64,000 nucleotides of DNA from Polyodon spathula (taxonomy: Eukaryota; Chordata; Actinopteri; Acipenseriformes; Polyodontidae): positions 77,572,118-77,636,117 of the forward strand of contig NC_054537.1 in assembly GCF_017654505.1 (NCBI RefSeq). The letters run 5' to 3'. Shown here one piece after another: positions 13,301-24,179 of this stretch. Each line of letters begins with the position of its first letter. Position 1 is the stretch's first letter. Both the position numbers and the translations under genes were made by a program. The notes under the pieces were generated by a model. That model made no database searches, had not been told where the DNA came from, and was given only the letters and a program-made list of their open reading frames with translations.

Positions 13301-13854
13301 TTATTTTGTTTATTTTATATAAGGAGGCTTAGAGACTATTTAAAAGCAAGTGGAAAGGTACATTACTTGAGAGCAATAAAATAATTGTAAAGCCAAACTA
13401 TCAAAAAGTACTGAGAACAATAATTTAAGTGGGAATGAAACATGTACCATTTCAGAAGCCCGATAATTTGACACAACTAAAGAGGTACCATGATGCAGAC
13501 CCTTGGGGCTTAACCTAAACTACTGGCTAGTTATGAAAAATTAATCCATTGACAAGAGTCTATTTAATGTAGACTCTCTCAGACTCATTGCCATTTCTCT
13601 ATATTCTATACAAAACTGGTTTTGGTATAGACAATCTAGATACCAGACAAACAACCCACCATTTCCTTTTGGCCATACATAGATTCTGCTAATACTCCAG
13701 GGGTAGGTTCAGACCTGATTTCCTGATTTTCAATTCCTGATTTCTCCAGCTAAGCCATAGGGATGTAAACAATAGTGTCACTGCAAGCTATTATTGCAAT
13801 ATTTGCAAATGTAGAAATAAATGGTGATAGTAGCTGGCAAACTCTAGAAACACC
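10379..13854. other. No gene seen; few recognisable repeats
   Basis: Largely unannotatable AT-rich sequence. It includes an A-run (about 10556-10570), a ZNF143-like phrase in reverse (GTGGGATTGTAGTCTC near 11039) and a degenerate relative of the 8412 repeat at about 12375-12550. Short open frames have no domain content. Confidence 0.45.
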
Positions 13855-14560
13855 CATAGTTCTGTGACTGTAGTAGATGGCCCATTGCTTGGATCTTGTC
13901 CGGGTCACTACTCCATCTTTTTAAATAATATGCCCCAAATACCTGTCATTATTACAGAATAGACAGCAGTTCTCCAGTTTGAGCTTTAGTCCATGTTGAG
14001 CCCCAATACCAGGTACAGGTGCTTCAGACGGTCTTCCCAAGAAGCTGAAAAAACAACAATATCATCAAGACATACAAGGAGAGTTCTGGTCCCCAAAAAT
14101 ATGCTCATTATCCGTTGAAAAGTGCTTAAGGCATTACAGAGACTAAAGGGCATGCGTTTATACTGGTAAAGCCCAAACTGGGTGCAGAATGCAGTTTTAT
14201 GCCTACCCAGTTGCTCTATAACTACTTGATTATATCCACTGGCTAAATCCAGCATGAAAAACCACTGTGCTCCACTTTAAAGCATCAAGTGATTCTTCAA
14301 TCCTTGGAATAGGAAACACATTCTTCCAGGTTTTACTGTTTATCTCTCTGTAATTGATGCACAGTCCAATGGAATTACCCTTTTTCCGGACAAGCACAAT
14401 TGGAGCAGCATAAGGACTACAACTCTCTTCAATTACATTCTGATGGAGCAATTTCTGAATATGATCCCTCACTTCCTGTAACTGACTAGGGGAGATCTGC
14501 CTATACCTCATTCGAATGGGGTTATAATCAACAAACAGTAGGTATCTCATGATGAATTAC
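13855..14560 (-). pseudogene. Ty3/gypsy-type pol (RT) fragment
   Basis: On the minus strand the N-terminal piece (14230-14550) has the pre-RT region and PYAAPIVLVRKKG; the following piece (13986-14255) has LDLASGYNQV, FGLYQYKRMPFSLCNA and LVCLDDIVVFS. These are the ordered motifs of a Ty3/gypsy reverse transcriptase, with Cys in place of Tyr in the catalytic YLDD motif. The two pieces are in different frames, joined near 14250. Past 13985 the minus strand still reads like the region after RT (LKLENC, RYLGHII) but shifted. No RNase H, integrase or LTR was found nearby, so it is an isolated old fragment. Confidence 0.88.
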
Positions 14561-15292
14561 TTGGGTAAAACCTAGCTTGGCATTTTCTTTAGCAAAAGCC
14601 TCTGTATGCTTTAGGAAACCTCCTATGTCCTCTGGGAGCACCCCCTTTCCTCTTCCTCACACCAGAGAATTGCCTCATCCCAGAGCCTAAAAAAATAGAG
14701 AATATTGTCTCAACACCCTCCACAAACTGATCCTGTAGGATCTGGCTCCTATCCCAAACTCTGGACTCTAATTTCGTATTGTTATACGGTTTGTGTGAAT
14801 ATCACTGTGCTTAGATGGTATGTCATGGATTAAGTAGATTTGAAAATAATAAAAAAAACATAATTGCCATGGGAAATCAGATGAAATACTACAGAAAACA
14901 TCAAAAGATCCCTCCTGCTCCTAGGGTAGCCTCTACTGTAAGTAATGAAGCAACAGAATATATCCAGTAGGATCTAAAATAAAGATCCACATTAACTCAA
15001 AAGCTGCTTATTTGCATCAGGGTGATCATGTTGTTTATATTGTGTAGATGTCATGCTTTTGTTTGTATGAAATAAGAACTAACAATAAATCTTACATAAG
15101 CAACTGTATTTATTTATTTTGCAGAAAATATTTCACACTTTGTGCTAATGAAACTACTATTTGTCATGCAAAATCTGAAGGTGCACAACTGCAGATTATA
15201 CTATTTTTTTCTGACAGTTTAAAAAAGAAAGCATATATTTGCTTTGTTTTGTAACTAACATTAGCCACAGGAAATTAATGTGTTTTGGTTGC

Positions 15293-15296
<4 letters not shown>
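14561..15296. other. No gene seen; possible upstream pol remnant
   Basis: 14561-14770 may hold more of the decayed gypsy pol on the minus strand, but I could not identify a motif. The rest is AT-rich without supported features. Confidence 0.35.
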
Positions 15297-15344
<48 letters not shown>

Positions 15345-15346
15345 CT
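15297..15346. repeat. (ATT)n microsatellite
   Basis: About 16 ATT units, located 100 bp before the Harbinger-type element. Confidence 0.97.
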
Positions 15347-16559
15347 TTAAAAATGCCAAAATGTGATGCCCATCCCCATAAAAATTATGGAAAATTAGTA
15401 TTTAGTATTTTGTATATAGTAGTTTTGCAGTAAAAGTGTTAATTAGGCCCTGTCCACACTATGCCTTTAAACCCGCTTAAAAGTGCCAAATACGGTTTGC
15501 GTCCACACTACACAGCGTTTAAAACCATACTCGAGAACTGGACTCGAGATCACCTCAGGACGTGGTCTCGAGTCTGGTTCTAATTAGATCGCATCAGGTA
15601 GTGCAGTTTGTCATAAGTGTGGACACAGTAACGTAATACATTTTTTGTGTATCCTCCAATATCCCAAAATGCTTTGTGGTATGTTTGTCGAAATACTGGC
15701 ACCTGATGATCTTGCTATCAGGGTACACTCCGTAATGGGTATTCATATTTATGCTTAAAAAAACACCATCTAGTTTTGGTGGTGTGAGCGTGCAACCTCA
15801 AGGACCCTGGTGCCTATTAACACTAGCAATGCCATAACCGCTTTTTGAACGGCTTTTGCAATTCAAATTTAAATATCTCTGCGTATGTGAATATCTCGTG
15901 CATGCCTGTTCTTAAGTGTTATTGAATATTTGAATGAAATACTTATTGAATATACTTACATATTGAATCAGATGGCGTTTCTTTACGATGCTGCCATGTT
16001 GTGATCTTGAAAAAATAGGGCGGTTTTGTGGCGTTATGCAAATGTTTGTTTTTTTGTTAGACACGGCAGACAAAACCAATATACTGAATAATTAATAAAA
16101 TAAAAGCAGAGGTAACCAATTTGATCTAATTTCATTAAACCACACCACACTAGTTCACACTTCAGTTTGTGGCATTTCTCAGCTCAGTGTTTACTGAAAG
16201 CGAGATGAATTGTACTTGCACCAGTTCAAACAAGAACAGAACAACTCAACAAAGTCTCTGATAGGCTAGTCAGTCTCAGTGATTACTTGTAAGTGAGTGG
16301 AGGGAATTCCTGTCAATCAACCCATGATAACTCAAGTTGTCAACTGTAATTCTGTTGATGGAAAACAAGATCCGCGTTTTGCATCAATAGTAAGACTTTA
16401 TATAATTTTTTATTATGTTTTTTTTTTTTTTTTTTTTTTTTGCCTGTATGGTATACCGCCAATTTTTTTTTTAACCGATATGCATACCGGCGCATACCGC
16501 CCCACTTTAACCACTGGGTGCGGGGTATTTAAAGAAAGCAGCCAGTCTGTTCTGGGCTG

Positions 16560-17443
16560 CTGGTGTGTGTAGACGCAAGAGAAGTGCAATAACTGTTGTG
16601 CCAGAAACTACTGGGTCTGATGGCCGCAGCATCCTCAGCTATTCAACTGGGTTACTTCACATGTGCCCGCATGTGTCTGCTGACAGTGTCTCCTCTGTGC
16701 TGGAATGTGCTACGCCGGTGGAGGCAAGCCCCTCACCTGAGCAAAGGCATAAGGATGGTAGTTATTTACAACCATCAAGTGGTGACAACAGATGCATCCA
16801 ACGTCAGTCGGGGGGGTGGTTTGGACAGTCAGAGGAGTCTGTGGATCCTGGTCAGGCCATGGATATCCCGCATATAAATGCGCTAGAGCTGAGAGCAGTC
16901 CACCTCATGCTACAACATTTTCTCCCTGTTCTCCGCAACAAACATATGCTTGTCCGCACGGACAATGTGTCAGTGGTTGCGTATGTGAACCACCAGGGAG
17001 GGCTTCAGTCCCCGCGATTACACCACATAGCCTTTCGGCAAACTGGCCGGCAGACCTTCTTCTCCAGGGAGGGTCCTCACCAGTCAGAATGGCGACTGCA
17101 CCCTCAGGTGGTGCAGCGCATTTGGGAATGCTTTGGGGAAGCCCAGGTCGACGTCTTTGTCACGGCAGAGATGACCCATTGCCCCCTGTGGTTCTCCCTC
17201 CACAGCTGCGGAAGTCCACTAGGCATCAACGCCCTAGCGCACGATTGTCCTGAAGTGCCTGTATACTCTTTCCTGCCTATACCGCTGCTCCCTGCCTTCC
17301 TCAAGAAGGTCAGGAAAGAGGAAGCAACAGTTCTCTTGGTGGCCCCAGATGGCCCAGGAAAACCTGGTTTTCGAACCTCTGCCAGCTGCTGCAGGGCCAG
17401 CCCTGGGAGGTCCCGCTGTGCATGGATCTCCTCAGCCAGGTGA
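16560..17443 (+). pseudogene. DIRS RNase H region, broken
   Basis: TTDASN at about 16785-16805 and the downstream block from INALELRAVHL to VRTDNVSVVAYVNHQGG (about 16875-17000) are RNase H motifs carrying its acidic residues. The following EWRLHPQVVQRIW, VDVFVT and THCPLWFS (about 17090-17200) are typical of the DIRS pol C-terminal part. The first motif is in a different frame from the second, so at least one frameshift lies near 16800-16860. The frame ends at 17443 inside the linker. Confidence 0.85.
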
Positions 17444-17589
17444 AAGGCACCCACTGGCACTCAGAACAGGGCTGACTCCAGCTGTGGGTCTGGCCCCTGA
17501 ACAGGACCATCTGTCAGATGCAGTAGTTAGTGCAATTCAGAACGCCAGGGCTTCTTCCAGAAGAGCACTGTATGCTTACAAGTAGAAAT

Positions 17590-18477
17590 ATTTTCAAAAC
17601 TGGTGCGTGGCCGGATGCCATGATCTCATGTACTGCCCTATAGCAGTTTCTGCAAGATCTACTAGAGGCGGGTAAATACCCATCTATGTTGAAAGTGTAC
17701 CTAGCAGCCATATCTGCTTGCCATGTTCCCCTCAACTCAGTATCCCCAGATGCTCATATTCTGGCAACCCATTTTCGAAAGGGTGCTCAGTAGTTACGAC
17801 CTCCTATAAAGGATGTCCTCCCCGAATGGAGTCTAGACACGGTACTGGAGGCTCTCACTAAGGCCCCATTTGAGCCCATAGATACCATAGAGCCAAAATA
17901 TCTCTCTATGAAGACAGCCTTTCTGTTAGCTATCACCTCCGCTAAGCGGGTCAGTGAGCTACAGGCACTGTCTGTGCACAGTTCCTGTATGTGCGTTTGG
18001 GATGATGGAAACAGGGTATCGTTGCGCACTAACCCTGCTTTCCTCCCTAAGGTGATTACAGCATTTCACTTGAATCAATCAGTGGAACTAGAGGCTTTCC
18101 ATCACCCTCCCTTCATGGAGGAGTCAGATAGGAGATTAAATTCCCTCTGCCTGGTTCGGGCATTGAGATGCTATGTGAATGGAACGAGAGCGCTGCATCA
18201 GTCTGACCAGCTCTTTGTTTGTCATGGTGAACGGGCCCGAAGTCAAGGCCTCTCTAAGCAGCGACTGTCCCATTGGATTGTGGACATGGTTTTGACTGTG
18301 TATACTAATGCCGGCCTATCCCCACTTGGTAGGGTGCCCGCGCACTCAACCAGAGGTGTGGCTATGTCATGGGCCCTCTTCAAATGTGCCTCGTTGACCG
18401 ATATATGTACTGCAGTGCTGACTACCCCTACCCCGCGAACGTTTACCAGGTTCTACCAACTTAATGTCGTAGATTAA
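17590..18477 (+). pseudogene. DIRS tyrosine recombinase, broken
   Basis: The last 189 codons (17908-18477) are open and hold the catalytic set of a tyrosine recombinase: an Arg in SAKRVSELQAL, His and Arg in HSTRGVAMSWA, and a Tyr in FTRFYQLN near the C-terminus. Upstream (17590-17907) the domain continues, with LAAISACHVPLN, but contains in-frame stops near 17630 and 17792. The recombinase would join circular cDNA to the genome. This copy cannot make a full protein. Confidence 0.9.
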
Positions 18478-18490
18478 GTTGTCGTAGGAA

Positions 18491-18773
18491 TGGATGTAAC
18501 CCCAGTTCCCTGAAAGAGAAGATGACCGCCAACCTTTGTGAGGTCGCATCACTCGCATTCGCCGATTTAATACAAAAGATGCTGAGATCTCCGCGCAATG
18601 ACTATTTATTACCTCGCTGAGGCGGGACCGAGGACATCACTCAGCAGAGGCGCCTATCGGCAGCTTTGATATAAAATGCTCAGTGAATACCTGACAAGCA
18701 GGCATATCCCAAAATAGACAGAGTATTTAATTTGGTGGTCATCTTCTCATTCAGGGAACCGGGGTTACATCCA
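18491..18773. repeat. DIRS 3' inverted repeats, 37-bp arms
   Basis: TGGATGTAACCCC..GTTCCCTGAA..GAGAAGATGACC at 18491-18527 is repeated inverted at 18737-18773 with about two mismatches, leaving a 209-bp centre. It starts 14 bp after the recombinase stop codon. GGGTTACAT-type termini are characteristic of fish DIRS elements, so this is most likely the element's 3' terminal structure. Confidence 0.8.
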
Positions 18774-19103
18774 TAACCTGATTAAAAATGAAACCCAAAA
18801 ACTTGTAGCCCAACTTGAAGTGTGTGTGTGTGTTTGCATTTACTTTTTCCAAAATACTTGTTTCTTTTTAAGCAATATGCACCTCTATTAATATGAAGCA
18901 TAACACATTATTTTAAAATAAAATATGGTGTTTGTTGGGATACTGTCATATTAATTTCCACTGTTCATTGCGCTGGTAGTGTGTGGACACATTAAGCTCG
19001 ACTAAACATGAAACGGTACTTCAGTGTGAACGCTTTGAGCTGGATTAATTCAAACATTTTTGAGTACGGTTCTTGAGATCGGCTATGTAGTGTAGACAGG
19101 GCC

Positions 19104-19779
19104 TTAGTCTAGTTGACAACAACCTGTGTACTTTCAATCTAGTCTTCATCTGAAGATGTCATCTCCTAACAGTCTAAAGCAGTCAAAAATGTAGTCCACT
19201 CTTAGCCCTGTCCACACTACATAATCAATCTCAAGATGGTTTCCATGCAAAAATAAAAATAACTCTCACCTTTTTGTCAGGCTGTTTTGGTAGTATATTT
19301 CGGGCAATTTGTCTCTATATTAAGTTTTCTTTTAGGGAGAGAAATTATCCTTCACAATTCAAATGACCTAATTAATTTTAAAATAGGCAAGGGCATATTT
19401 AAATGTTTAAATGATATCCTGCAGCTTGCTTAAACTGGTTTACCATAATGGTCCAGGTTGTGTTAAACTGGCTGGGTAAACAAAACAAAAACCCAGAAAC
19501 AGCGTAAACAAATACATCCATAAGAAAACGATTTGTGTTAGTATCTATGGGAGCAAACCTTTCATGTCATATCAAATATCTCGTGTATTTCACGGAATGT
19601 TACTACAGCTGAATACTCCCTCTTAATACTTTAACAGTAAGTAACACAGCAAAAGAGAATGCGTGGTAGAACGGGGTTTGTAGTTATTCAGTAATGTATC
19701 CAAACAGGTTTTTGACAGCAAGATACACATGCATACCTGGCACCTACAATCCTTCCCCCGAGGACTGCGAGGAATCTCT
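19104..19779. other. No gene; orphan Harbinger-type end
   Basis: Holds TTAGCCCTGTCCACACTACA at 19203-19222, a copy of the Harbinger-type terminus 100 bp from the complete element, without a visible partner. No exon or other repeat was recognised in the rest. Confidence 0.45.
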
Positions 19780-19935
19780 GGGTGCGTTCACGGAGATCAT
19801 TCTGCGCCAATTCTGTGCAGAATCTGACCAATTTAGCCAATGAATGCGTTCACGGAGATCATTCTTAGAGATCATTGGCTAGATTGGTCAAATTCTGCAC
19901 AGAATCTGCGCAGAATGATCTCTGTGAACGCACCC
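19780..19935. mobile_element. Palindromic foldback MITE near SAMD12 promoter
   Basis: GGGTGCGTTCACGGAGATCA at 19780 and its inverse TGATCTCTGTGAACGCACCC ending 19935 are the ends of an almost complete palindrome. The inner arms ATTCTGTGCAGAATCTGACC and GGTCAAATTCTGCACAGAAT also pair. The centre has an extra partial copy of the terminus (TGCGTTCACGGAGATCATTC from about 19847). No target duplication was found. Transcribed, it would form a long hairpin. Confidence 0.8.
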
Positions 19936-19949
19936 TATGGCACCCAGCA

Positions 19950-20160
19950 TGAGGTGGAATTATTATTTACGTCACCTTGATAATAAAAATAAATACATTT
20001 CCCAGAGTCCTTTGGCACAATACGGCTCAGCAGTGCAGGTTGGGTTGACTCTGGCTGCAGATGACTGGAAGCGAAACCATTTGGCATAGATGTAATACGT
20101 TGAAGCCCAGCTCTCTTTCTAGTTGCCGAATAATGAACGAAATACAGAAAGAGTGATATA
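19950..20160 (+). promoter_or_regulatory. Putative SAMD12 promoter and 5' UTR
   Basis: The 200 bp before the SAMD12 start codon are less AT-rich than their surroundings and contain a cAMP-response-type site, TTACGTCA, at 19967-19974, and a ZNF143-like phrase, CATTTCCCAGAGTCC, near 19997-20012. No TATA box is placed convincingly. The call is by position and motif only; no transcription start can be fixed from sequence. Confidence 0.4.
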
Positions 20161-20173
20161 ATGGCTGTTGAAG
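20161..20173 (+). CDS. SAMD12: SAMD12 coding exon 1
   Basis: The coding part of the first exon is 13 nt: ATG GCT GTT GAA G, then the donor GTAAGG. It encodes MAVE, the conserved N-terminus of vertebrate SAMD12, and leaves phase 1. The split codon completes as GCT (Ala) with exon 2, as in the human protein, which starts MAVEA. This agreement of start, phase and fifth residue makes the start choice firm although the exon is too short to find by frame length. Intron 1 is 9042 bp. Confidence 0.88.
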
Positions 20174-21052
20174 GTAAGGACTGATTATTTATTTATTTTT
20201 GTTATCAGTATGACAGTATGACCACTTTTCTATAGGGGAAATATAAACGGCAGAGGTACTCTGAACCTTGACGGTGGATGTCACATATATCCGCTGATGT
20301 GTTTGTATGTGTGTGTGTGTGTGTGTGTGTGTACACAGTATATAAAATGAAACGATGCTTACTGTAAATAACACATATCTAGTGTAATATGTATTGTTCA
20401 CGTGGATAGGCCACTATCGTTAACAAACCGGTACCAACACATTTGTTTCTATCTTGCGCTATGCAATGTATTTACCAGTGTTTTACCATTAAAAATGCGG
20501 TGCTTCTTTGGACATTGGAAAAGAACCAGGATCATTCACATTATTTTGAGTCAGAATCCCAGCAGCCGAAGCTGTGCTGTCTGCGTGGTTTGTGTGATGA
20601 GCAGGCTATAGACCACAGTATGTCCTTTACTGCCTCTAGATAGACCTTACATTAAAATACATATTGACTATTAACTAATCTGTAGCATTATATGTATTTA
20701 ATGCGCCCAGGATTGTAAAGAAATTTTAGTTTGAAACACACTGTTAGCATATAGTGTTGTAGCAACAGCAAGTGTTTTTGGGTTCATTAACTTGCTACAA
20801 AAGAACTATGGGAAATTCAGCAGAATTTTAGCTGCCACTACAACTTTAAACCTAGCTGTTTTATAGCTGTTCTATACAAAAACACAGTTTCTCTTCAAAA
20901 GTTAAAAATGAGATTGAAGATTTCACTTTTAACCATCTACTGCAAGTATGATACTGGGCAACTACAGTATGTTTCTGTGAATATAGACGCCTGTGCCTCT
21001 ACAGCTAAGACTATTTTTTGGGAAACAAAAACAAAACAGAAACAAAGACTAA

Positions 21053-21462
21053 AGCCCCTTTCACACTGGTACGTCTACCTGGGTCCGGACCCAGGTTCTG
21101 GCTACCCAGGTCACAATCCCGTGTCGTATGAAACCACGTACCTGGGCCGTACCCGGGTTGACCCAGGTCCCAGTGGCCCACCTCAGGTTGTGGGTCGAAA
21201 CGCTTTGACCCGGGTTGAGCGAGACAAAATGCATGACGCCTGTGTGAAGATTTCACCTCCGCAATGAATTGAAAAGAAAAGAAACACACCTTTTCAATCT
21301 AGAGAAGCTTGGATGGAAGCGTCTGTAACAAGCTGCTTCCGGGACGTTGATACGTATATTGTTTACTTGCGTGTGTCACCCAGGTTAAGTCTGCTTTATC
21401 AAAAGCAGTGTGAAATCGCTTAGGTTCTGACCTGGGTAGAGCATGCCAGTGTGAAAGGGGCT
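21053..21462. mobile_element. Harbinger-type MITE, TAA target duplication
   Basis: AGCCCCTTTCACACTGG at the left and CCAGTGTGAAAGGGGCT at the right are perfect 17-bp inverted repeats. TAA occurs on both sides (21050-21052 and 21463-21465), the TWA target of PIF/Harbinger. The interior is rich in inverted CCTGGGT/ACCCAGG phrases (21070-21220), so it folds further. There is no transposase, and the 410-bp length fits a MITE. Perfect ends suggest it is fairly young. Confidence 0.88.
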
Positions 21463-22054
21463 TAAGATTTTCTGAACAATGGAATGAGGAAGGCAGTTCA
21501 ATGACAGATTCTCCAGATAAGCTCAAAGCTGTAAAACCAGATTTAGAAAATAAATGGTAATAAATCATGACAAACACCCCACCAAAAAAAGGCAAGGGGA
21601 ATGTAATAAAAATACATTTGAAGCTACTTACTCTTTAATATTAAAATGCCACAGTGTTAGAAACGAAATGTAAGATAGACATTAAATATGTATCGCTGGT
21701 AGTGATTGTGTGATGTAAACTGTTGTTTAGTAGCATGCAGTTCATGCTTGACGGGGGGGTAATAATTAGGTATTACCAGCGTAGCAGAAATCTTTAGGGG
21801 GGGCGGTAGCAGTGGCACAGTGATTTTAAGAAAATGTACATGATGTAACTTGAGCTGACGCAACTGGAGCTATCATGGCTATTTAACACAGCCAAATAAT
21901 TGTTCATTTATAATTAACAAAATGTATAGGTTAGACTTAATATTTCTATTTCACTTTGACTCTGATAAGACTAACTATACAATTACTACGGTATGTTTTA
22001 ACATGTGAACATTACTTTGAATGCTAACAACCTTTATGTGTTGTAACCAGTGTA

Positions 22055-22153
22055 ACCATTAACCTGCCCCTCTGACACACACTGCTGCAAGTGGGTATAA
22101 TAAATACTACAACTGCTCTGTGTGGTATTTCTTACTGGGGGCAGGTTAATGGT
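22055..22153. repeat. Perfect 16-bp inverted repeat
   Basis: ACCATTAACCTGCCCC at 22055-22070 is the exact reverse complement of 22138-22153, with 67 bp between. Probably a very small MITE or the stem of a hairpin. Flanks show no clear target duplication. Confidence 0.75.
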
Positions 22154-22419
22154 AGGGTGTCCTCCGCTCACCGCGCACCAGCAATCCCTGTAGATAGATC
22201 AGTGCCTGCAGGCTTGCCTGTAAACTGTCCTCCAACTCTGTAGCTCTCAGTTGGCTGCATGGTGGGCACTGCAAAGTGAAAAGAACCAGTCAGCCAACGG
22301 CACACATTTCAGAAGACGGCGTGTGTTCATCTTCGCCGCTCCCTAGTCAGTGCAGGGGTGGTAGCGGTGAACTGAGCCTAAAAAATACAATTGGATATTT
22401 CAGATTTGGAGAAAAAAAT

Positions 22420-22452
<33 letters not shown>

Positions 22453-22732
22453 GATTCCGGTCTTGAGGTCCAGAAGAAGAGACCTTTGAAGTCTTGAAAG
22501 CTTATGATTAATTTAGGGCTGCAGATTTTCCACAATAGCGGAATTGCGGGCTGAATTGTGTAATTAGTCATTGGAACGGAATTATGCATTTTGGGAATGG
22601 AATGTTTGTTCTCCTCACAATTCCAGTTTTCTGTTTTTTTTTTTTTTTTTTTTTTTTTTTTGCACTACACCCAGCCAAGTTGAGTTAATTCATCATAATT
22701 CATCCTCAGATAACACTCCTTCCTGTGTCAGG

Positions 22733-22965
22733 TATCAGTCCTCCTCGAGTCAGCTGTCAGATATCAGGTATTAGGCATCAGTCCTCCTCGAGTCAGCTGT
22801 CAGATATCAGGTATTAGGCATCAGTCCTCCTCGAGTCTGCTGTCAGATATCAGGTATTAGGCATCAGTCCTCCTCGAGTCTGCTGTCAGATATCAGGTAT
22901 TAGGCATCAGTCCTCCTCGAGTCTGCTGTCAGATATCAGGTATTAGGCATCAGTCCTCCTCAAGT
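22733..22965 (+). repeat. 43-bp minisatellite
   Basis: About 5.4 head-to-tail copies of a 43-bp unit starting ATCAGTCCTCCTCGAGTC and ending CAGGTATTAGGC. The first two full units have CAGCTGTC where the later ones have CTGCTGTC, so variants are grouped rather than mixed, as expected from stepwise tandem expansion. The array ends in a T-run (22965-22986). No gene. Confidence 0.97.
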
Positions 22966-23712
22966 TTTTTTTTTTTTTTTTTTTTTAAAGGGGAGAGTGA
23001 GAGGCTGTGTGGAGTCGTCGATCACTCAATCAAACTAGAGCAAAAAACTTATTGTGGTGGGTGCGTATGAAGTTATTAAAGAAAAGATGATTGTATAATT
23101 TAAAAAATAAATAAAATGTAAATTAATTGCTAGCAATACAATGTAGCTGCTGATTAGTCGATGCATTTTTACCGTTCTTTAGTTACATTTAATCTAGCAC
23201 ATTCAATGGTTGGACTTAATTTTTTTAATAATTGTTTTATTTCTATTTTGCTCACCCTAAAAGTGTAAAAAACGAACATGTATCAGGTAAATGAACAGTA
23301 TGACGAGCTTAGGAGAGAATTGCAGGAAAGGTAAATGATTTTTTCCTTAGTACACGTTTATTTTAGTTGTGGGATAATTTATGTGTGTAAAGTTCTAGGT
23401 TTCATATTTGCTGTATATTTGATAAATGATGGGGTGTCTGATGTCATATGCTGAGAAGATTTGACTTATAATTAGAATCCAAGCAAATTCAAATAATTAA
23501 ATTGCACATTGTAACTTAACATATTTTTTTAAATGCTGAAAAATATACATATTAAATATACATACAAAAGAAGAGTAAAATCCATTGATTAGTCAGCAGG
23601 TGCACTGTACTGTTAGCAGTTACTTTACATTTTCATTATTTTTTTAAATTATACTGTCATCTTTTCTTTAATAACTTCTTACCACCTACTTGTCGAACAA
23701 TTGATTGACATG

Positions 23713-23771
23713 TGTCGAGGAGGACCAATGCCTGACGACTGACTCGAGGAGGACCAATGCCTGACGACTGA
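23713..23771 (-). repeat. 29-bp tandem pair, inverse relative of the minisatellite
   Basis: Two copies of a 29-bp unit (CTCGAGGAGGACCAATGCCT then GACGACTGA). Read on the minus strand it contains GGTCCTCCTCGAGTCAG, the core of the 43-bp minisatellite 0.75 kb away. So related tandem arrays sit in opposite orientation on both sides of 22966-23712. Confidence 0.85.
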
Positions 23772-24179
23772 AATACAAATACACAGACACAAAGCATGAC
23801 AATTGCAATCCCACTCCCTTTTAAAACAGCTGATACAACACCCTTCCAAATCACATTTACACAAACACTAACTCAAAGGCCCTCACTTAACATGCTACAG
23901 CAACACTACAGTTCTGCACTGCATTCTATGCAGTCTGCTTTAACTAGAGCTATCTCACCTGGTTGGTTGATATAGGTAATAGTGGAATGATTTTCACATA
24001 CCACATTAAAAAGAAACTACCGGAAATCTAAATTAGTCTTACAGTACATCAGTTAGAGTACATAAGTTAAAGACTAAAAAAAAAATAGGTGTCATGTTTT
24101 CTTTCTTTTGACTCGATAAAATAAATGAAATTCCTTTATGAGACAAACAGTGACAATGAACATGCTGTATATATGAACT

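Larger units (their letters stand above)
16500..18776 (+). mobile_element. DIRS-type retroelement, 5'-truncated
   Basis: The order RNase H, linker, tyrosine recombinase, and then an inverted-repeat terminus is that of DIRS1-like elements of fish, which insert with a tyrosine recombinase instead of an integrase. The reverse transcriptase that should precede RNase H is missing. Frame changes and stops break both remaining domains. The left limit is approximate, placed where similarity to the Harbinger arm ends and coding-like sequence begins. Confidence 0.82.
15446..19103. mobile_element. PIF-Harbinger-type element with nested DIRS
   Basis: The left end GGCCCTGTCCACACTA (15446) and right end TAGTGTAGACAGGGCC (ending 19103) are inverted repeats. 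They are flanked by TTA on both sides (15443-15445 and 19104-19106), the 3-bp TWA target duplication of PIF/Harbinger elements. No Harbinger transposase or Myb-like protein is visible, so it was non-autonomous. The centre (about 16500-18776) is a DIRS retroelement, implying an original element of roughly 1.4 kb. A T-run at 16420-16441 lies in the left arm. Confidence 0.75.

Noticed and set aside
22733..22965. Regular 43-bp repeats as a possible CRISPR array
   Set aside because: The whole unit repeats head to tail without unique spacers, and the DNA is vertebrate. It is a minisatellite.
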